Positions 1-12,141 of a DNA stretch of 64,000 bases are shown here, piece by piece. Numbering within the stretch: the stretch's first letter is position 1; each line of letters begins with the position of its first letter. The notes under the pieces are model-generated. The model saw only the letters and a list, made by a program, of their open reading frames with translations. It made no database searches and was not told the origin of the DNA. Where the stretch lies: the NCBI GenBank assembly GCA_032716605.1, contig CM064552.1, forward strand, positions 9,495,115 through 9,559,114, written 5' to 3'. Both the position numbers and the translations under genes were made by a program. The DNA is from Paralithodes platypus (Eukaryota > Arthropoda > Malacostraca > Decapoda > Lithodidae).

Positions 1-264
1 CATGTGATTCCCTGTGGTGGGTTAAAAGGACAGGTTGGAGTTTTGGGGAGATGTGTGATTCTATTCTGTTGTCAGTTTCTATTTCCTTCTGTGTAACTTA
101 TCGGATGGATGGGTGGGAATATCAGGTTTGAAACTATATTGGAGATTGGTGCTATATTCCTGTAACTTTCTTATGTTAGTTCTATATGTTATTTATGTGA
201 CGGATGCATGAAAAGGACAGGTAGATTCTATAGTGATGTGTGGCGCCATGTTCTTGTCACGGTA

Positions 265-355
265 CTTTTGTTCTGGACCCAGGTTCGAATCCCGGCGGAT
301 CACATGCTTGCTTTCATTAATTTCTTTGGAAGGCGTTTGGTGTTGGAGTGAAATA
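265..355 (+). repeat. tRNA-derived SINE, 3' part
   Basis: A perfect RNA polymerase III B-box (GGTTCGAATCC) is followed by a body shared with copies at 33988-34118 and, reversed, at 42111-42247 and 10187-10316. The shared body contains CATGCTTTCA and GGTGTTTGGTGTTGG-like words. The 5' half with the A-box is not recognisable here, so this is a truncated or diverged copy. Confidence 0.6.
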
Positions 356-782
356 TATACAAATAGATTATATATATGTTTGATTTCGTATGTGATTCGT
401 GTGATGTGTGGGTGACATCTGGTTTGTAGTCAGGGAATGTGTGCTAGCTATAGTTTTGTGTCACCCTTATTCCGATTCGATGTCTTTATATTTGTGTGAG
501 GGGTGCATATTACAGGTTCGATGTATTTGGGATATGTGTGGATCTATTCTAGTGTCAGTGTTATTTTCTGTTCCATGTCTTATTTATGTGATGGGTAAAG
601 ATTTGTGGCTTGATTAGGTAAGATATTGGTTGTGTATCTATTTACTTTCCATTTATGTGTGATTTCGTGTGTTTGTAGTGATAAGTTTAATATATTTGGG
701 AGATCTATGGATCTATTCTACTACTGATTAATTTGATTCCATGTCTAATTTATTAGATGGGAGAAGGCATGTGGCTTGATTA

Positions 783-1176
783 TAGGGATGTGCCGATGAG
801 TCGGTATCGGTAGGCCTATCGGCATCGGTGAAATATTGGCCGATACTGCCGATACTTTAAACTGTATTTACGCTCTGTATTTTCCCCTCTTTTATATTTT
901 GTTGATCAATCCTTTCCCTACTTAGGGACTTCAGTCACTTCAGGATTGGCTATTGACTGACTTAAGTTCATGTCATGGGTGTTAATGAGGTTAAGATTTA
1001 AGATATACGATTATGCGACTAATTTTATAGCCAAGCCTACTTACATTCACAATTGAATTTTCTAGAAAGAAGTATCGGTATCAGCTAAGTATCGGTGTAT
1101 TTACAGTATCGGTATCGGCTCTAAACTGAGTATCGGTATCGGCCAAAATATTGGTATCGGTACCGGTACATCACTA
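783..1176. mobile_element. hAT-like non-autonomous DNA transposon (MITE)
   Basis: The ends are imperfect inverted repeats: TAGGGATGTGCCGATG on the left, and the complement of TAGTGATGTACCGGTA on the right. Flanks are 8 bp direct repeats with one mismatch, cttgatta at 775-782 and cgtgatta at 1177-1184. An 8-bp target duplication with TAGNGATG-like termini is typical of the hAT superfamily. The interior has many iterated TATCGG words near both ends, resembling subterminal transposase-binding repeats, and no coding capacity. hAT assignment rests on duplication length and terminus style. Confidence 0.7.
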
Positions 1177-1299
1177 CGTGATTAGATAACATAATTATTA
1201 GGTGTACTTACTCTAGTTGTACTTACTCTAGTTGTATTGCGGGAGTGAGCATGCTCGTTATTTCCCGCCTCCTATATGTGTAGGTGTTATATGTATCGT

Positions 1300-1640
1300 T
1301 GGAATGGCTGTGGATGTGTGTGTAGTCTGTATTTTTAGCCAATTGGCGGCATCGGAAACGAAGGCTTAGGGTGGATCTGTATGGTACCATTCTCACTATA
1401 GACGGTACCGTCTCGCCCGAAGGCTTAGGTAGCCATCAGCTTAGGTGAACCATATGATACCCATCTCGCCTTGTACCATTTTTGCCAACCCCAGATGGGA
1501 CGTCACAACGTCGTCCACTTATTCCAGGTACCTATTTACAGCTAGGTGAACTGAGGCTAACACATGAAAGGAGACAAGCCCAATTTGTCTCTCTTTCCTT
1601 GTGATGGGTACGGCGGACAAATTAGTTGTATATGTGCTAA
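1300..1640. repeat. Possible SINE-like interspersed repeat
   Basis: A run of paired words (cgaaggcttagg occurs twice, 'cagctaggtgaactgaggc', 'caagcccaattt') resembles the body of tRNA-derived SINEs seen in many invertebrates. No B-box is visible and there is no second copy in the window, so this is a weak call from style only. Confidence 0.25.
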
Positions 1641-2075
1641 GTATTTATTTCTTCTTGTATCAGATTGATGTGAATTTTCATTTCGTGTTGTGGGTGCGGA
1701 GAACAGGTTAGATGTATTGGGGAGTGGTGTGGATCTATTCTCCTGTCACTTATATTCTGACTGAGTGTCTCATTCATGTGATGGGTTGGATGTTTTCAGA
1801 TGTGTCGCTATTCTTCATTTTTACCTTTATCGTGTGTTTATGTCTTATTAGGGTGGTGTTTTGAGATATTATTACATTTAGAAACCCATTAACGCCATCA
1901 GACTAGGACCATACGGCTGGGAGAGTGTAGATAGCAGAGCAGGGGTGTTGTAGATAGAGGAAGCTGTTAGAATGGCTTTGGTATGTGTGGTAATAGTCTG
2001 TATACGTCGTCGAGGTGTCCCCCGACTGGGTGCGAACATGATACACATGCTAGGACGTACTACCACACCCACTAA

Positions 2076-2155
2076 ATGTCCACCACGGCTGGGATCGAAC
2101 CCAGGTCAAGCAGATTCACACGTGAGCGTGCTCTATACTCGACCGCCGCAGCTCT
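2076..2155 (-). repeat. tRNA-like SINE head
   Basis: On the minus strand about 75 nt resemble a tRNA, with a perfect B-box (GGTTCGATCCC) followed by a short stem-like AGCCGTGG. The A-box is poor and there is no convincing acceptor stem, so it is better read as a tRNA-derived SINE head than a working tRNA gene. Confidence 0.4.
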
Positions 2156-2245
2156 TAACTCGTGGACGTATATTCTTGTTACTTCTATTCTGATACTCTG
2201 GCAGATTTATGTGATGTTTGAAAGACAGTTTATATTGGTGACCGG

Positions 2246-2407
2246 TCAACCAGTAGATCATTTCAACCAGTAGCTCTCAACCAGTACCAAATCAACCAAT
2301 ACGGTTAGGTTAGGTTAGGTTAGTACTATATTTTGGCACTGGTTTGGTTGGTCTGGGTTAATTTGGCACTGGTTGAGAGCTACTGGTTGAAATGATCTAC
2401 TGGTTGA
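2246..2407. repeat. Perfect 40-bp inverted repeat with TTAGG-type core
   Basis: 2246-2285 is the exact reverse complement of 2368-2407. Each arm is itself built from iterated CAACCAGT words. The loop carries four GGTTA units at about 2305-2325, the arthropod telomere-type motif. A decayed relative without the telomere-like core lies at 52250-52375. Probably a foldback element; no clear target duplication. Confidence 0.7.
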
Positions 2408-2564
2408 GTTGACATGGAACCGTTTATATTATAGCCTACCTCTATCCAGGAGATGCGTGGCTCGCCTATTGGTCACATATTGTCTGATTATTCTGTATTC
2501 GTGTCATCGGTGGCTAATAGGTTAGATGTATTTGTGATAATGTGTAAGTATAATATTTTGTATC

Positions 2565-2789
<225 letters not shown>

Positions 2790-3239
2790 ACACATTATAA
2801 ACGACCGTGTTTGCGTGTGTCCGTGCATATTTGTGTGTGGCTAGGCGTTGGTGCGTGATAGCGGTGATGATGATACCTATACCGCACCCCCTTCAGGACC
2901 AGAAATCACCGCGATATATCTCACCTGGTAACTTCTAAGGCTCCGAGGAAGTAAACACATTCCTCACACCCACCCAGTTGTATGCAGCGACACAACAAAC
3001 TCTCTGCACGGCTTGCATATTTTCACTAACTCTTTCAGTACTTAGAGACGCATTTTTACACTACATTCGGGTTCTCAGTAGACGATTTTATGCAATTTGG
3101 GAAGGATCTATAGGCATTCAAAGGGATATAAACCAGACCCCCCCCCCCCATCTAGTGTATAATGTTACTTTGATTGTCAGTTAGCAGTGGACGATACTAT
3201 TCATCTTCGGAAGGACATTGGGGGTGTGAGAGAGATCTA

Positions 3240-3700
3240 TTTTTCTACAGACTTTTTTTTTTTCTATGTGAGTGAGGGAGACAAAAGGCAGAACTGCTTG
3301 TAGCGAGTGCCTCCCCCATAGTTGAAAGAGTGACGGCTAAAATCAAGGGACGTTCGAGCCAAAATGGCCGGACACACGGAGTTTCAAGCAATTTAAATCA
3401 TAGGAGGAGGGAAAGACTGATTCTGGGAGAGAGAGTTCCACAGCTCCGCAGTTGAATAGAAGAAAGATTGAGAGTAACGTTTCACTTTTGGGTTGGAGAG
3501 TTGCACAGAGTAGGGTGGGATTGTGTTGCAAGACGAGTACCACGTACCCTACGTAAAGGAGGTGGTATACAGTGGGAGAGTTTTGAGGAGCACTGATTAT
3601 TGTAGTAGCGATATAATAGCGAGAGAGATGCAACATTGCGGCGAAGAGAGTAGGAAGAAAACACACATCCCACCTCACCCACTTGTATGCACGCCACACC
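3240..3700 (-). pseudogene. LINE family C, C-terminal relic with 3' UTR
   Basis: On the minus strand the broken reading frame contains SLRRNVASLSLLYRYY and then ELWNSLPESVFPSSYDL in another frame, so at least one frameshift is present. These match in style and order the C-terminal tail of the intact LINE at 20596-22836 (SIRRNVASLALFYRYF, TLWNSLPSNCFP), so the two are related. The conserved 3' UTR (gagggagacaaaaggcag complement) is shared with copies at 6700, 15900 and 40480. A T-run at about 3250-3262 is the poly-A tail read on the plus strand. Confidence 0.75.
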
Positions 3701-4177
3701 AGTATCTCTCTTATCCTTTGCACATAATTGTATACACTTATGCTGCTGTCATTAGGAGATTTCGGTCTGCTTAGGAAGGACACGGACAGGGTCCTTCCTA
3801 CGTTGAATATAATGTGCTAGTGAACTGACATCTGCCGGATGTGATAAACTTGACACCTGCCGGATGTGATAAAATTGAGAAAAATTAGTGATTAGGCCTA
3901 TACTAGTCGGGGTAAATCGAAGTGTGTGTTAATGTTTTGCAATTAAGCTTTTCAAGCTACGATGACGTATTTCTTTTCTGCTTTCTTGCTATTATTAGAC
4001 GATTTTATTCGAGTTACAGAGGATAGAGGTCATGATTTCTCGCCTACTTACAGCGAATAGACTATGCCTCCGGGAAACATAGTATGTAATAAATTAATAG
4101 CCATCCCATTATTATTGTATCCATGGTAGAATTTAAATAGTAGTGCTGTACTATTTGTTTGTGAAATTGCTAATAAC

Positions 4178-4589
4178 TTAAGGGGAGTCCCCGTTTATTT
4201 TTTTATTTTATCTTTCTCTCCTTTTCTCTCTTTCCCTGCCTGGCTTGTATCCATTCGGCCCCATTCAGCCAACTGTTTTAAGACGTTTATACCCATCCAG
4301 GTGTCGATTTCTTCCTGGCGAGCGATAGCGAGTCTGCATTGTATGGAGAAATCCGGCTTTGCCGGAGAAATTTTTCTATCGAAAAATTTACAAATTTAGC
4401 TTGCTGTCAAAACAATATATATATATATATACAATATATATGCTGGCTCGCTACCGCTCGCCAGGAAAATATTGACACCTGGATGGGGGTAAACGTCTTA
4501 CAACAGTATGCTGAATGAGGCCGAATGGATACAAGCCAAAGAGAGGGGGAGAGAAAGAGAAAACAAAAAAGCGAGATGGGCTCCCTTAA
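4178..4589. mobile_element. F1a TTAA foldback element, full length
   Basis: TTAA at 4178-4181 and 4586-4589 flank a near-complete palindrome of about 400 bp. Arms carry 'gtatccattcggcccca', 'ccatccaggtgtcga' and 'ctggcgagcgatagcgag', each reappearing inverted on the right. The apex holds a small CCGGCTTTGCCGG hairpin and a (TA)n run. No coding capacity. TTAA targets point to piggyBac-type transposase mobilising it in trans. Confidence 0.85.
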
Positions 4590-4785
4590 CCGTGATAAAA
4601 TAATATTTTGATTATCAGTACGTCTAGTGATACCTTGAAAGAATAGAAGAAAGTGTTGAAGTTTGAAACATTTAATGTATTGCAAAGTGACATGGTGTCT
4701 TCAACCCCTCCGCCAAACCAACTCCGTGTGTGCCTTGCTTTTCTGTTCACCTGCGTGCCTGTCTGTCCGTCGTTCTGTTTGTCTA

Positions 4786-4975
4786 TTTTACTTTGACCTA
4801 ATACAAGAACACTATACTTTTATGTGACTTTACCACAATTCTACCCTATTTTACTTTGACCTAATACAAGAACACTGCTTTTATGTAACTTTACCACAAT
4901 TCTACCCTGTTTTACTTTGACCTAATACAAGAACACTATGCTTTTATGTGACTTTACCTCAATTCTACTCAAAAT
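4786..4975. repeat. 63-bp tandem repeat, three copies
   Basis: Three successive units begin 'ttactttgacctaatacaag' and end 'accacaattctaccc' (third diverged). Non-coding. Confidence 0.85.
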
Positions 4976-5106
4976 ATCACAGTATAATAATTATTAAAGG
5001 TGTACAGTAGGTGGCGCAATTCGGCCCCATACCTTCCAGTTAAGGTATAAGCTTTAGAGGAGGTGAAAGAACCATTACATAGTTATCTTTTGGAGGGAAG
5101 CTTATA

Positions 5107-5109
<3 letters not shown>

Positions 5110-5157
<48 letters not shown>
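5110..5157. repeat. (GT)n microsatellite
   Basis: About 24 uninterrupted GT units; the Cys-Val open frames through it are artefacts. Confidence 0.95.
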
Positions 5158-5161
<4 letters not shown>

Positions 5162-5291
5162 GTTTGTTATATTATTTATATCCGTTTTTTTTTTCTTTTT
5201 TTGACTATAGGCCTATGTACAGTATGTTTTGTGTGTTTAAAATATGTACCGGAAGGCTATGTATTTGTGCCTGTCTTTGTTTGCCTGTGAG

Positions 5292-5508
5292 TAAAACCGG
5301 TATCACACGAGAGCATTTATAGTCAACATTCGATGATCAAAATTTTTCTGGCAACATTTCTGGAATATTTTGCACTGGTATCGTAAACTAGTCTGATGGT
5401 AGATGAATTTAGGTTACATATCTATTATCAATGTTGAACTCTTAAGCTGCCAGACCAGTGTTGAGGGTAAGTATTGAGGGAAAAAACGCTCGTGTGATAC
5501 CGGCTTAA
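5292..5508. mobile_element. F5 foldback element
   Basis: Inverted termini: accggtatcacacgagagc on the left and gctcgtgtgataccggc on the right, with TTAA at 5505-5508 and a degenerate TAAA on the left. Related copies are at 14501, 37082 and 47659. Confidence 0.75.
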
Positions 5509-5739
5509 GTTAACCCCAAGTATCCGTGCAAAGCTAAGGGTAGAGGTGGCACAAGTCGACCCCTACCTTCCAGTTAGCGTATAAGCCGTAGAGGAGGGGG
5601 AAGAACCATAACATACACTTACTATATACCTTGATGGAGGGGAGGTGGGAGAGCCGCGGAGGAGGAGGAGGAGGAGGAAAAGGAGGGTGTTTTTAATTTA
5701 TTTTTATTTTTTTATTTTTTATTTTTTATATAAACCTGT

Positions 5740-5759
5740 ATATACTGTATATATATACC

Positions 5760-5850
<91 letters not shown>
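5740..5850. repeat. (TA)n plus T-tract
   Basis: About 80 bp of TA dinucleotides followed by about 27 T, then a short GA run. The TACCGGTA word marks its left edge, as at the (TA)n array at 18907. Confidence 0.95.
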
Positions 5851-6270
5851 GAGAGAGAGAGAGAAAGAAAAAAAGTTCTGTTGGATAGGGAGGTAGGATA
5901 CGGGATTATACGAGTAAAGGAAAGATTAGTTGTTGAATAGGATTTAGGTTGGAGTGAGAAAGTGAAGAATGGGGAGATTTATCTGAGTATAAGAGTTGAA
6001 TTGCAGAGGAAATGTGTGTGTGTGGGTTTGGGTAGGTGTACAGTATGTGTGTGTGTGTGTGTGTGTGTGTGGTTGGATTTGTGTGCATGTGTGAAAATCC
6101 GATAATATTGTTCCTAACTCATTCTGATTTTCTCTTCTGACATTTTAGAAGGATGTACACGAGCGCATATTCCCCCAACTTTTATCTACAACTCTGATCT
6201 GGAACCCCTGCTTGAACGTACTGTACCTGTGAAAGAAATGTGGCACCTGTAATTATCTATCGTCACTCTA

Positions 6271-6480
6271 GTTACCCCTTCAAAGAATATGTCGCATGTT
6301 GACAGTATAGTCATTATACGATTTTATACTATTTAGGAAGGATCTGTGGGAATCAAAAGGGTAAAGACTAGCTCAATTAACCCTCTTGACTTTCATATAC
6401 CCTTCCTAATCTGTATAAAATCGTCTAATAATAGCCAGAAAGCAGAACAGAAATGCGTCATCGTATCTTCCAAGCGTTAA
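6271..6480. mobile_element. F2 foldback element
   Basis: Left end GTTACCCC, right end TTAA at 6477-6480. Inner arms show the family words 'acgattttat...aggaagg' and, inverted, 'ccttcctaa...aaaatcgtc'. Diverged copy. Confidence 0.7.
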
Positions 6481-6699
6481 CGATTCCCGAGCATAATAAT
6501 AATAATAATAATAATAATAATTGCGGGTGAAAAGTAGCGGGAAAAGGGCCTTGTGAAAACCATCTTTCACACTCTTAAAACAAATATGGGTGAGAAAAGG
6601 GTATATATGTGTTTGGGGTGTCCATATTTATCTACCCATTTTTAGTAATATTGGTACTAATACACCCATTATGTATTAGTTAGACAGGTAAATCCCTAT

Positions 6700-6905
6700 C
6701 AGCATACCCAGTCTTTCTTCTATTCAACAGCTGAGCTCTGGAACTCTCTCCCAGAATCAGTGACTTATGACTTATATTGCTTCAAACTCCGTATGTCCAG
6801 GCATTTTGGCTCGAACGTCCCTTGATTTTGGCCCTGTCACTCTTTCAACTATGGGGGAGGCACTCGCTACAGGCAGCTCTGCCTTTTGTCTCTCACTTAC
6901 ATAGA
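6700..6905 (+). pseudogene. LINE family C, C-terminus and 3' UTR
   Basis: Encodes AELWNSLPESVTYDLYCFKL followed by a stop near 6824, then the same 3' UTR (ttttgtctctc) as the copies at 3240 and 15900. Severely 5'-truncated. Confidence 0.75.
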
Positions 6906-7079
6906 AAACAAACAAATATCCTTATCAACATACCCAATGATCTTATATGCCTTTATCATACCCTTTTTATAGCTTTGATTTTTGACAATGTACTCAGGCA
7001 CTCGTCCCTCTGCAACATAGAAGAGGTGGGGGATGAGTGGGTGACCTTTAGTAGTGATTCATGGAGTCTAGGCTAATCA

Positions 7080-7500
7080 GTTGCTCTCTAAAGGGCAGAG
7101 TAAAACATGTAAACCGGTGAATAATCCCTCCTGTTTCTTCATTCTGGTACACAAACCCATTCTGGATGATAATAGAGCTTATACATACGAGGATCTAATT
7201 AAGTATTCGAGTACATAATATCTCCTGGGCTCTCTACCTAGGGCCGCTTCATTTTATTGTTTTTATTTATTTTTCTTGCCGTTATTTTTCTCCTGTGCCT
7301 TTGGCTATTTTGTGTGTCTTTACAGTTGTTTCTGTAGGTTTCGGTAACTTACATAATAATAATATTTAATAATAAATAATAATAATAATAATAATAATGC
7401 CGGTAGACGATATTCCAATTGAAAACTTTATATACACCCCAGACATGCAATTTAGGAAGAGCGGGACTTCGGCCTGGGCATTTATCTATAGAATAATGCA
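7080..7500. other. No gene seen
   Basis: AT-rich sequence with a small (AAT)n run near 7350-7400. No open frame, splice-consistent coding block or family repeat was recognised. Confidence 0.5.
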
Positions 7501-7593
7501 CACATTTATCTCAAAGGAGGGTCTTGGAGGTACCTTGTCATGCCTTGTGAGGAGTTCGCCACACTTCTAGCGGCACCGAGGAGCGCGCCGCCC

Positions 7594-7996
7594 CTAGTTC
7601 TGGGTAGTGATTTGGTGCAGCAGACTGTTCGAAGGGGCAGCACGCTCCCCTGCGAAGATGGGCTCGTCTGGCAGTTTTTGCAGTTCGACATCGAGGGCTC
7701 TCTTGAAGTTGTCTAACGAGACGCCCCTCATGTCTCTTACTCGCCGTGGGAGTTTGTTGAAGAGACGTGGGCCTCTATGTAATAACCAGCCCTCTCGCAG
7801 AGAACCCATAGCACCCCTGTTATTCATCCGGGGGATATCGCATTCCCAGCCTCTCCTATCACTGAATTTCATGACTATCGGGGTATGTAGGTTTGGTACT
7901 AAACCCTCTGCGATTTTCCACGTGTATATTATTAGGTAACTTTCTCTTCTACGCTCCAGCGAGTACAGTTTCAGTGTTCTTAAACGCTCCCAATAG
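7594..7996 (-). pseudogene. LINE family A, reverse transcriptase C-terminal tail
   Basis: A continuous minus-strand frame reads YWERLRTLKLYSLERRRESY, then WKIAEGLVPNL, GPRLFNKLPRRVRDM and LDNFKRALDVELQKLPDEP before a stop at 7594. This order is characteristic of the C-terminal tail of CR1/jockey-group LINE proteins. The catalytic RT core is absent. An F1b end fragment (agcttgatggaggtctag, about 8017-8060) abuts the 5' side. This is the uninterrupted reference copy for the nested insertion at 20.5-22.8 kb. Confidence 0.8.
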
Positions 7997-8059
7997 TGAA
8001 GCTGTTTTACCGAACTTTAAAGCTTGATGGAGGTCTAGGGAGGAAACTAAAAACACTAA

Positions 8060-9000
8060 TATGTAAGTAAGTAAATAAACAAAGTAATGCAAATTTTCCC
8101 TTAATTTAGGAATAAACAGTTAATCAAATATATCACAATTGTTTTATATTATATTTACTGCATAGCGTTCCATTAGTCTATGCTTCGAAATTTCCAAGGA
8201 AGCGTCCCTAATAATGAAATACACATATTTGTAAATTTCGTATATTATATTAAAGTATGGTAGGTTGATTAGCTACAGACTGAAATGTAAATATATTTCA
8301 CTATTGGAATAGAAATACAGTATATTATTATATTCTCATGTCTACCAGTCCCGCTTGAAGAAATATCTCCAGCCAGCATAAGTCAGGAATAATATGAAGA
8401 CTGGAGCCTCGTTTCCAGACCCTCAGTCCCTGAGTATTTCTCTCAGTTAGTTAAAATAGGGTTTCTGAGGCTATCACCCCTATTGCATTAATGAGCCAGC
8501 AAATAATTACGTCAGGACTGGAGCCCCTTTTCAAGAACTCCAGTCTCTTGTCTCTCTCTGTCTCTTTGGCTGCTTATTATCCTTCTGTACTGCGACGTTG
8601 CTGGTGGCCCGAGCCTAATAAACTAATTGCACGACCACTCGACTATCGCATGAGCTGTTCTTTTTGCCCGCGGCACGAGTCATACAGTATGAACCACTTG
8701 TGCTGAAAATGGTGTACAGCTAGAGAGGACGAGAGTGTCTAGAATTACCCGGTAATAAAGAGAGAGAGGAAAAGCCTTCTTGGAGGACAATTGTAAACAA
8801 TTCATGTTTTTGTTATTAGAAAATATGGCTCTTTCCGACATGGTATGACATTAAATGTGTCCTGTGAAGGATTTCCCTGCTCCCTATTTAATACAAAGTA
8901 CGGTACGGTTTCCTGACATTTTCACGTCGTGACCACAAGCATGGAATGTCAACCTGATGGAGTGTGACTTAAATATTGGTCGGGTCAGAAACCTTTATTG
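8060..9000. other. No gene seen
   Basis: Mixed AT-rich DNA. Two paragraphs near 8345-8460 and 8465-8560 share 'gactggagcc' and look like a weak local duplication. Nothing coding is convincing. Confidence 0.4.
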
Positions 9001-9018
9001 TAGTTACTCACGAAAATA

Positions 9019-9064
9019 CTTTCTCTCTCTCTCTCTCTCTCTCTCTGATGTTTTGTTATGTTTG

Positions 9065-9128
<64 letters not shown>

Positions 9129-9185
9129 CAAACAGACAGACAGACAGACAGACAGAGAGAGGCAGAGGACCGAGAGAGAGAGACA
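9019..9185. repeat. Compound (CT)n-(CA)n-(CAGA)n microsatellite
   Basis: (CT)n to 9048, (CA)n 9068-9126, then CAGA repeats and GA-rich sequence. Open frames on both strands here are low-complexity artefacts. Confidence 0.95.
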
Positions 9186-9249
9186 CACACAAGGAGATGC
9201 TCTGGCCTCCTCGAGAGAATTAACGAGGACGGCGTGACTGGGTAAATAG

Positions 9250-9655
9250 CAGGGGGGGGGGAGAGAGAGAGAGAGAATAAGGTGTTGAAGTGGTGTGTTT
9301 CCAGGGGGAAGAAGGGGTGGGAGGGGCATTTATTAACATCTAATGCTCTAAAGATCTAATATGGGGGGGGGGGGGGGGGGGGAGAGACCAAAGGTGTTTT
9401 TACATCGTAAAATTAAATAAGCATATAGCGCTTTACACATGGGAATAGGGTTTTTATTTATGGCGGTTGCGGGTGTGGGGGAATAATGGGGGCGTAGGGG
9501 GTGAAAAGGGCAATGAGAGGATGAATGGGGGGTTAAGGGGGGAGGGGGGGGGGGTTAGTGAGAGGGCGGTCCGGGCAGGAGGTGTAAGAGGGGGGGGGGG
9601 GGGGGGAAGGGCAATGAGAGGATGAATGGGGGGGGGGGGAGGGGGTTGCCACTTA
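9250..9655. repeat. G-tract-rich region
   Basis: Multiple homopolymer G runs (about 9 to 20 long) at 9252, 9363-9382, 9546, 9590 and 9628, with two near-copies of 'gggcaatgagaggatgaatg' (about 9509 and 9608), so part is a local tandem duplication. Confidence 0.8.
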
Positions 9656-9884
9656 TTTTCACCCAGCGCTGTAGAGAAGTAAGGTGTAAGAGGACTAAGG
9701 AGACATGTAGGTGTTGAAGTGGCCGGGCTCAAGTGGCTGCCACGACTAAGGGAACCTCCGCTCTTATGTAGTGCTATTCGTTCTCAGCGGGTGAAAAAAA
9801 AAGCACATTCGGTAGAAGGATCGTGTATTTTTTCTTTACGATTCCCCGGAATTCATTAAGTTTTGTAAGTCTTCGGTGTATAGC

Positions 9885-9888
<4 letters not shown>

Positions 9889-9978
<90 letters not shown>
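9889..9978. repeat. (CT)n microsatellite
   Basis: About 44 CT units. Confidence 0.95.
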
Positions 9979-9983
<5 letters not shown>

Positions 9984-10186
9984 AAGGGCAATGAAAAACG
10001 AAGTCAACAAGAATCTTTTTTAATATTTTCTTGTCAATAACGTAGCTACTTGATGCTGAGCAGTATCATCTATTGTAAGGCAAGTGTGATTTTCGCGCTT
10101 CCTAACAATTGGGTAAATGGTCTTCAGATAGGCAGAGCTGCAAGGAGAATCATATCGGTGAAACACATATTTTAATATATGTTGTA

Positions 10187-10316
10187 TTAATTTCACCCCA
10201 ACACCAAACACCTCCAATTAAATTAATGAAAACATATATGGTATCCACCGGGATTCGAACCTGAGTTATCACACACGATTTTTAAACACTATAACTAACC
10301 ATTACACCACCAAGAC
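10187..10316 (-). repeat. tRNA-derived SINE
   Basis: Minus-strand copy of the 33988-34118 SINE: GGTTCGAATCCCGG B-box, an imperfect A-box near 10300, and the body word GTGTTTGGTGTTGGGGTGAA. A second 3' fragment of the same body lies at about 10607-10665. Confidence 0.7.
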
Positions 10317-10389
10317 AGTTAAAGGTTTATGCACAAGCCTACGACTTATTATCCATTCTTGAATACTGGATATTAATTTAATCATGTCC

Positions 10390-10545
10390 AGTTTTCCGCA
10401 CATATTCTTTTCCGTTGGGGTCGTGATTTGGCAGAACTGCACCCACCTCCCCAACCCCCCCTCCCTCACTCCACTTCCTTCCCTTCCACTTGGTAGGAGG
10501 TTGAGGGGGGTTGGGGAGAGGGGTCCGGCTTTGCCAAGTTACGAT
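10390..10545. repeat. F6 C-rich hairpin element, diverged
   Basis: Begins like the 30338-30504 element (cagttt.ccgcacatattct, ttccgttggggtcgtga) and folds through CCCCAACCCCCC with GGGGGGTTGGGG. The far arm is degraded. Confidence 0.6.
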
Positions 10546-10861
10546 TTACTGGGATGGTTGATAAATGGAATATGTGAGGCAAACTGTATTCCCAACCGCG
10601 CTATTCTATTTTGTATTAATTTCACTACACCACCAAACACCTCCAATGAAATTAATGAAAGCATATAATGTGGTAGCTTAATGTTAAAGTGAGAGGAAAG
10701 AATGTGATGTAATTGAACAATAGTTAAAGGAGTGGTTGAATTATGAAAAGTATTCAGGTATGTCGATTGTGTTAATTTTCCCAGCAATGTGTAAAAGAGA
10801 AAGTCCAGAAGTTGTTGAGTTATGACATTAAGGGGAGGTTTTTAGTTGTTGAGTTATGACA

Positions 10862-11196
10862 TTAAGGGGAGGTTTTTAGTTAGTTCGCTAGACCTCCATC
10901 AAGCTTAACATTACAGCCCCTACACCCCCTTTCAAGATAAATTTGTACATTTTCGGTAGAAAAATTTCCCGGCCGAAGGCCGGTTCCTCTTAAATTACAG
11001 GCTCGCTATCGCTCGCCAGGAAAAAATCGACACCTAAATGGCACGAAAAGTCTTAAAATTGACAGAAATGGGGCGAAAGTTCTTAAAATCGCCAAACTAA
11101 TGGGGCGAACGTCTTATAATATCAAAAGCAATGGGGCTAACCATGAGGGAGAAAGGGGTCAAGAAAAAAATCCCTCAAGTGGAAATCTCCCCTTAA
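10862..11196. mobile_element. F1b TTAA element
   Basis: TTAA at 10862-10865 and 11193-11196; termini TTAAGGGGAGG and TCTCCCCTTAA. Interior has GGCCGAAGGCCGG and 'ctcgctatcgctcgccagg'. The first 34 bp, with flank, are tandemly duplicated at 10828. The right TTAA is also the left TTAA of the next element. Confidence 0.85.
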
Positions 11197-11402
11197 CCTA
11201 CTCAATGCAGGTGACATCCTATTTGCAACTATTAGACGATTTTATTCAGCTTAGGAAGGACGTTTAGCAATTAAAAAACTACAGACTATCTCAATTAACC
11301 CTTTTAGATACGGTACCATATATTCCTCCTAAGCTTCATAACATCTTCTAAATGTAGCTGACATGAAATTAAATAGACGTCGCCGGTACAGAAGGGGTAG
11401 GC
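11193..11402. mobile_element. F2 foldback element, abutting F1b
   Basis: Left TTAA is shared with the preceding element. Contains 'ctattagacgattttattc' and 'agcttaggaagga' with inverted partners, and ends GTCGCCGGTACAGAAGGGG with the final TTAA mutated. Confidence 0.75.
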
Positions 11403-11705
11403 TATGAAACAGCTTGAAGGATATAGGCCTTGCACTCTACAATGATCAAATTTGGCCTTATCTATAAAATATATATACATACTGTACATACAATTTAGTT
11501 CTCCACCATTCAGGACAAATAGAGTGATTAGAAAGACTCCAAGCTTGGGCTATAAAGCGTATTCCCTTAGGTAAGAAATTTAGCAATGAAATGTTCTCGG
11601 TCTCAATTTGCTGGAAATGCATAGATTGTAAGGCTAACTCAATGAAGTTGTTTGTAAATCTGAAGTATCTTTTATCTAATTCCTTATTAGGGTACCGGTA
11701 TATCT

Positions 11706-12141
11706 TTAACCCACTGGGCCCCAAGCGATTTAATTAAAAAGTACACTCCAGGACCAGCCACTTGTCAATTTATTTATTTTTTCCTGAAAACACATGGGAT
11801 GGGTCAGTAATGAAGGAAAAACAACATAAAACCGCTCACCTAGGTCATTTAGGGGTCCTTGGGGGGGGCGGGTGAAAGTCACAATTAACATGGGGTGATG
11901 GGTAGGCAATATACTGGAAAATCACTCCCGCGCGCGCCCACACGCACGCGGCTGGACTTGGAGGGTTGCCAACCATCGGTATTGTTCCGTGGGATCCTAA
12001 AGTAGTTCCCATACAAATCTGAACCCTCTAGGTGCCATAGGACAAGAGTAATTAAGGCGGACGCAACCGTTGCGTCGCTGGGACTGTGCGTTACATACAT
12101 AGGCGACGCATAACGAGCGTCGCTAGGGTCCAGAGGGTTAA
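11706..12141. mobile_element. F3 TTAA element
   Basis: TTAA at 11706-11709 and 12138-12141; ends TTAACCCACTGGGCCCC and GGTCCAGAGGGTTAA. Shares 'tgcgttacata' and TAGGCGACGC-type words with the copy at 46204-46510. Confidence 0.75.
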
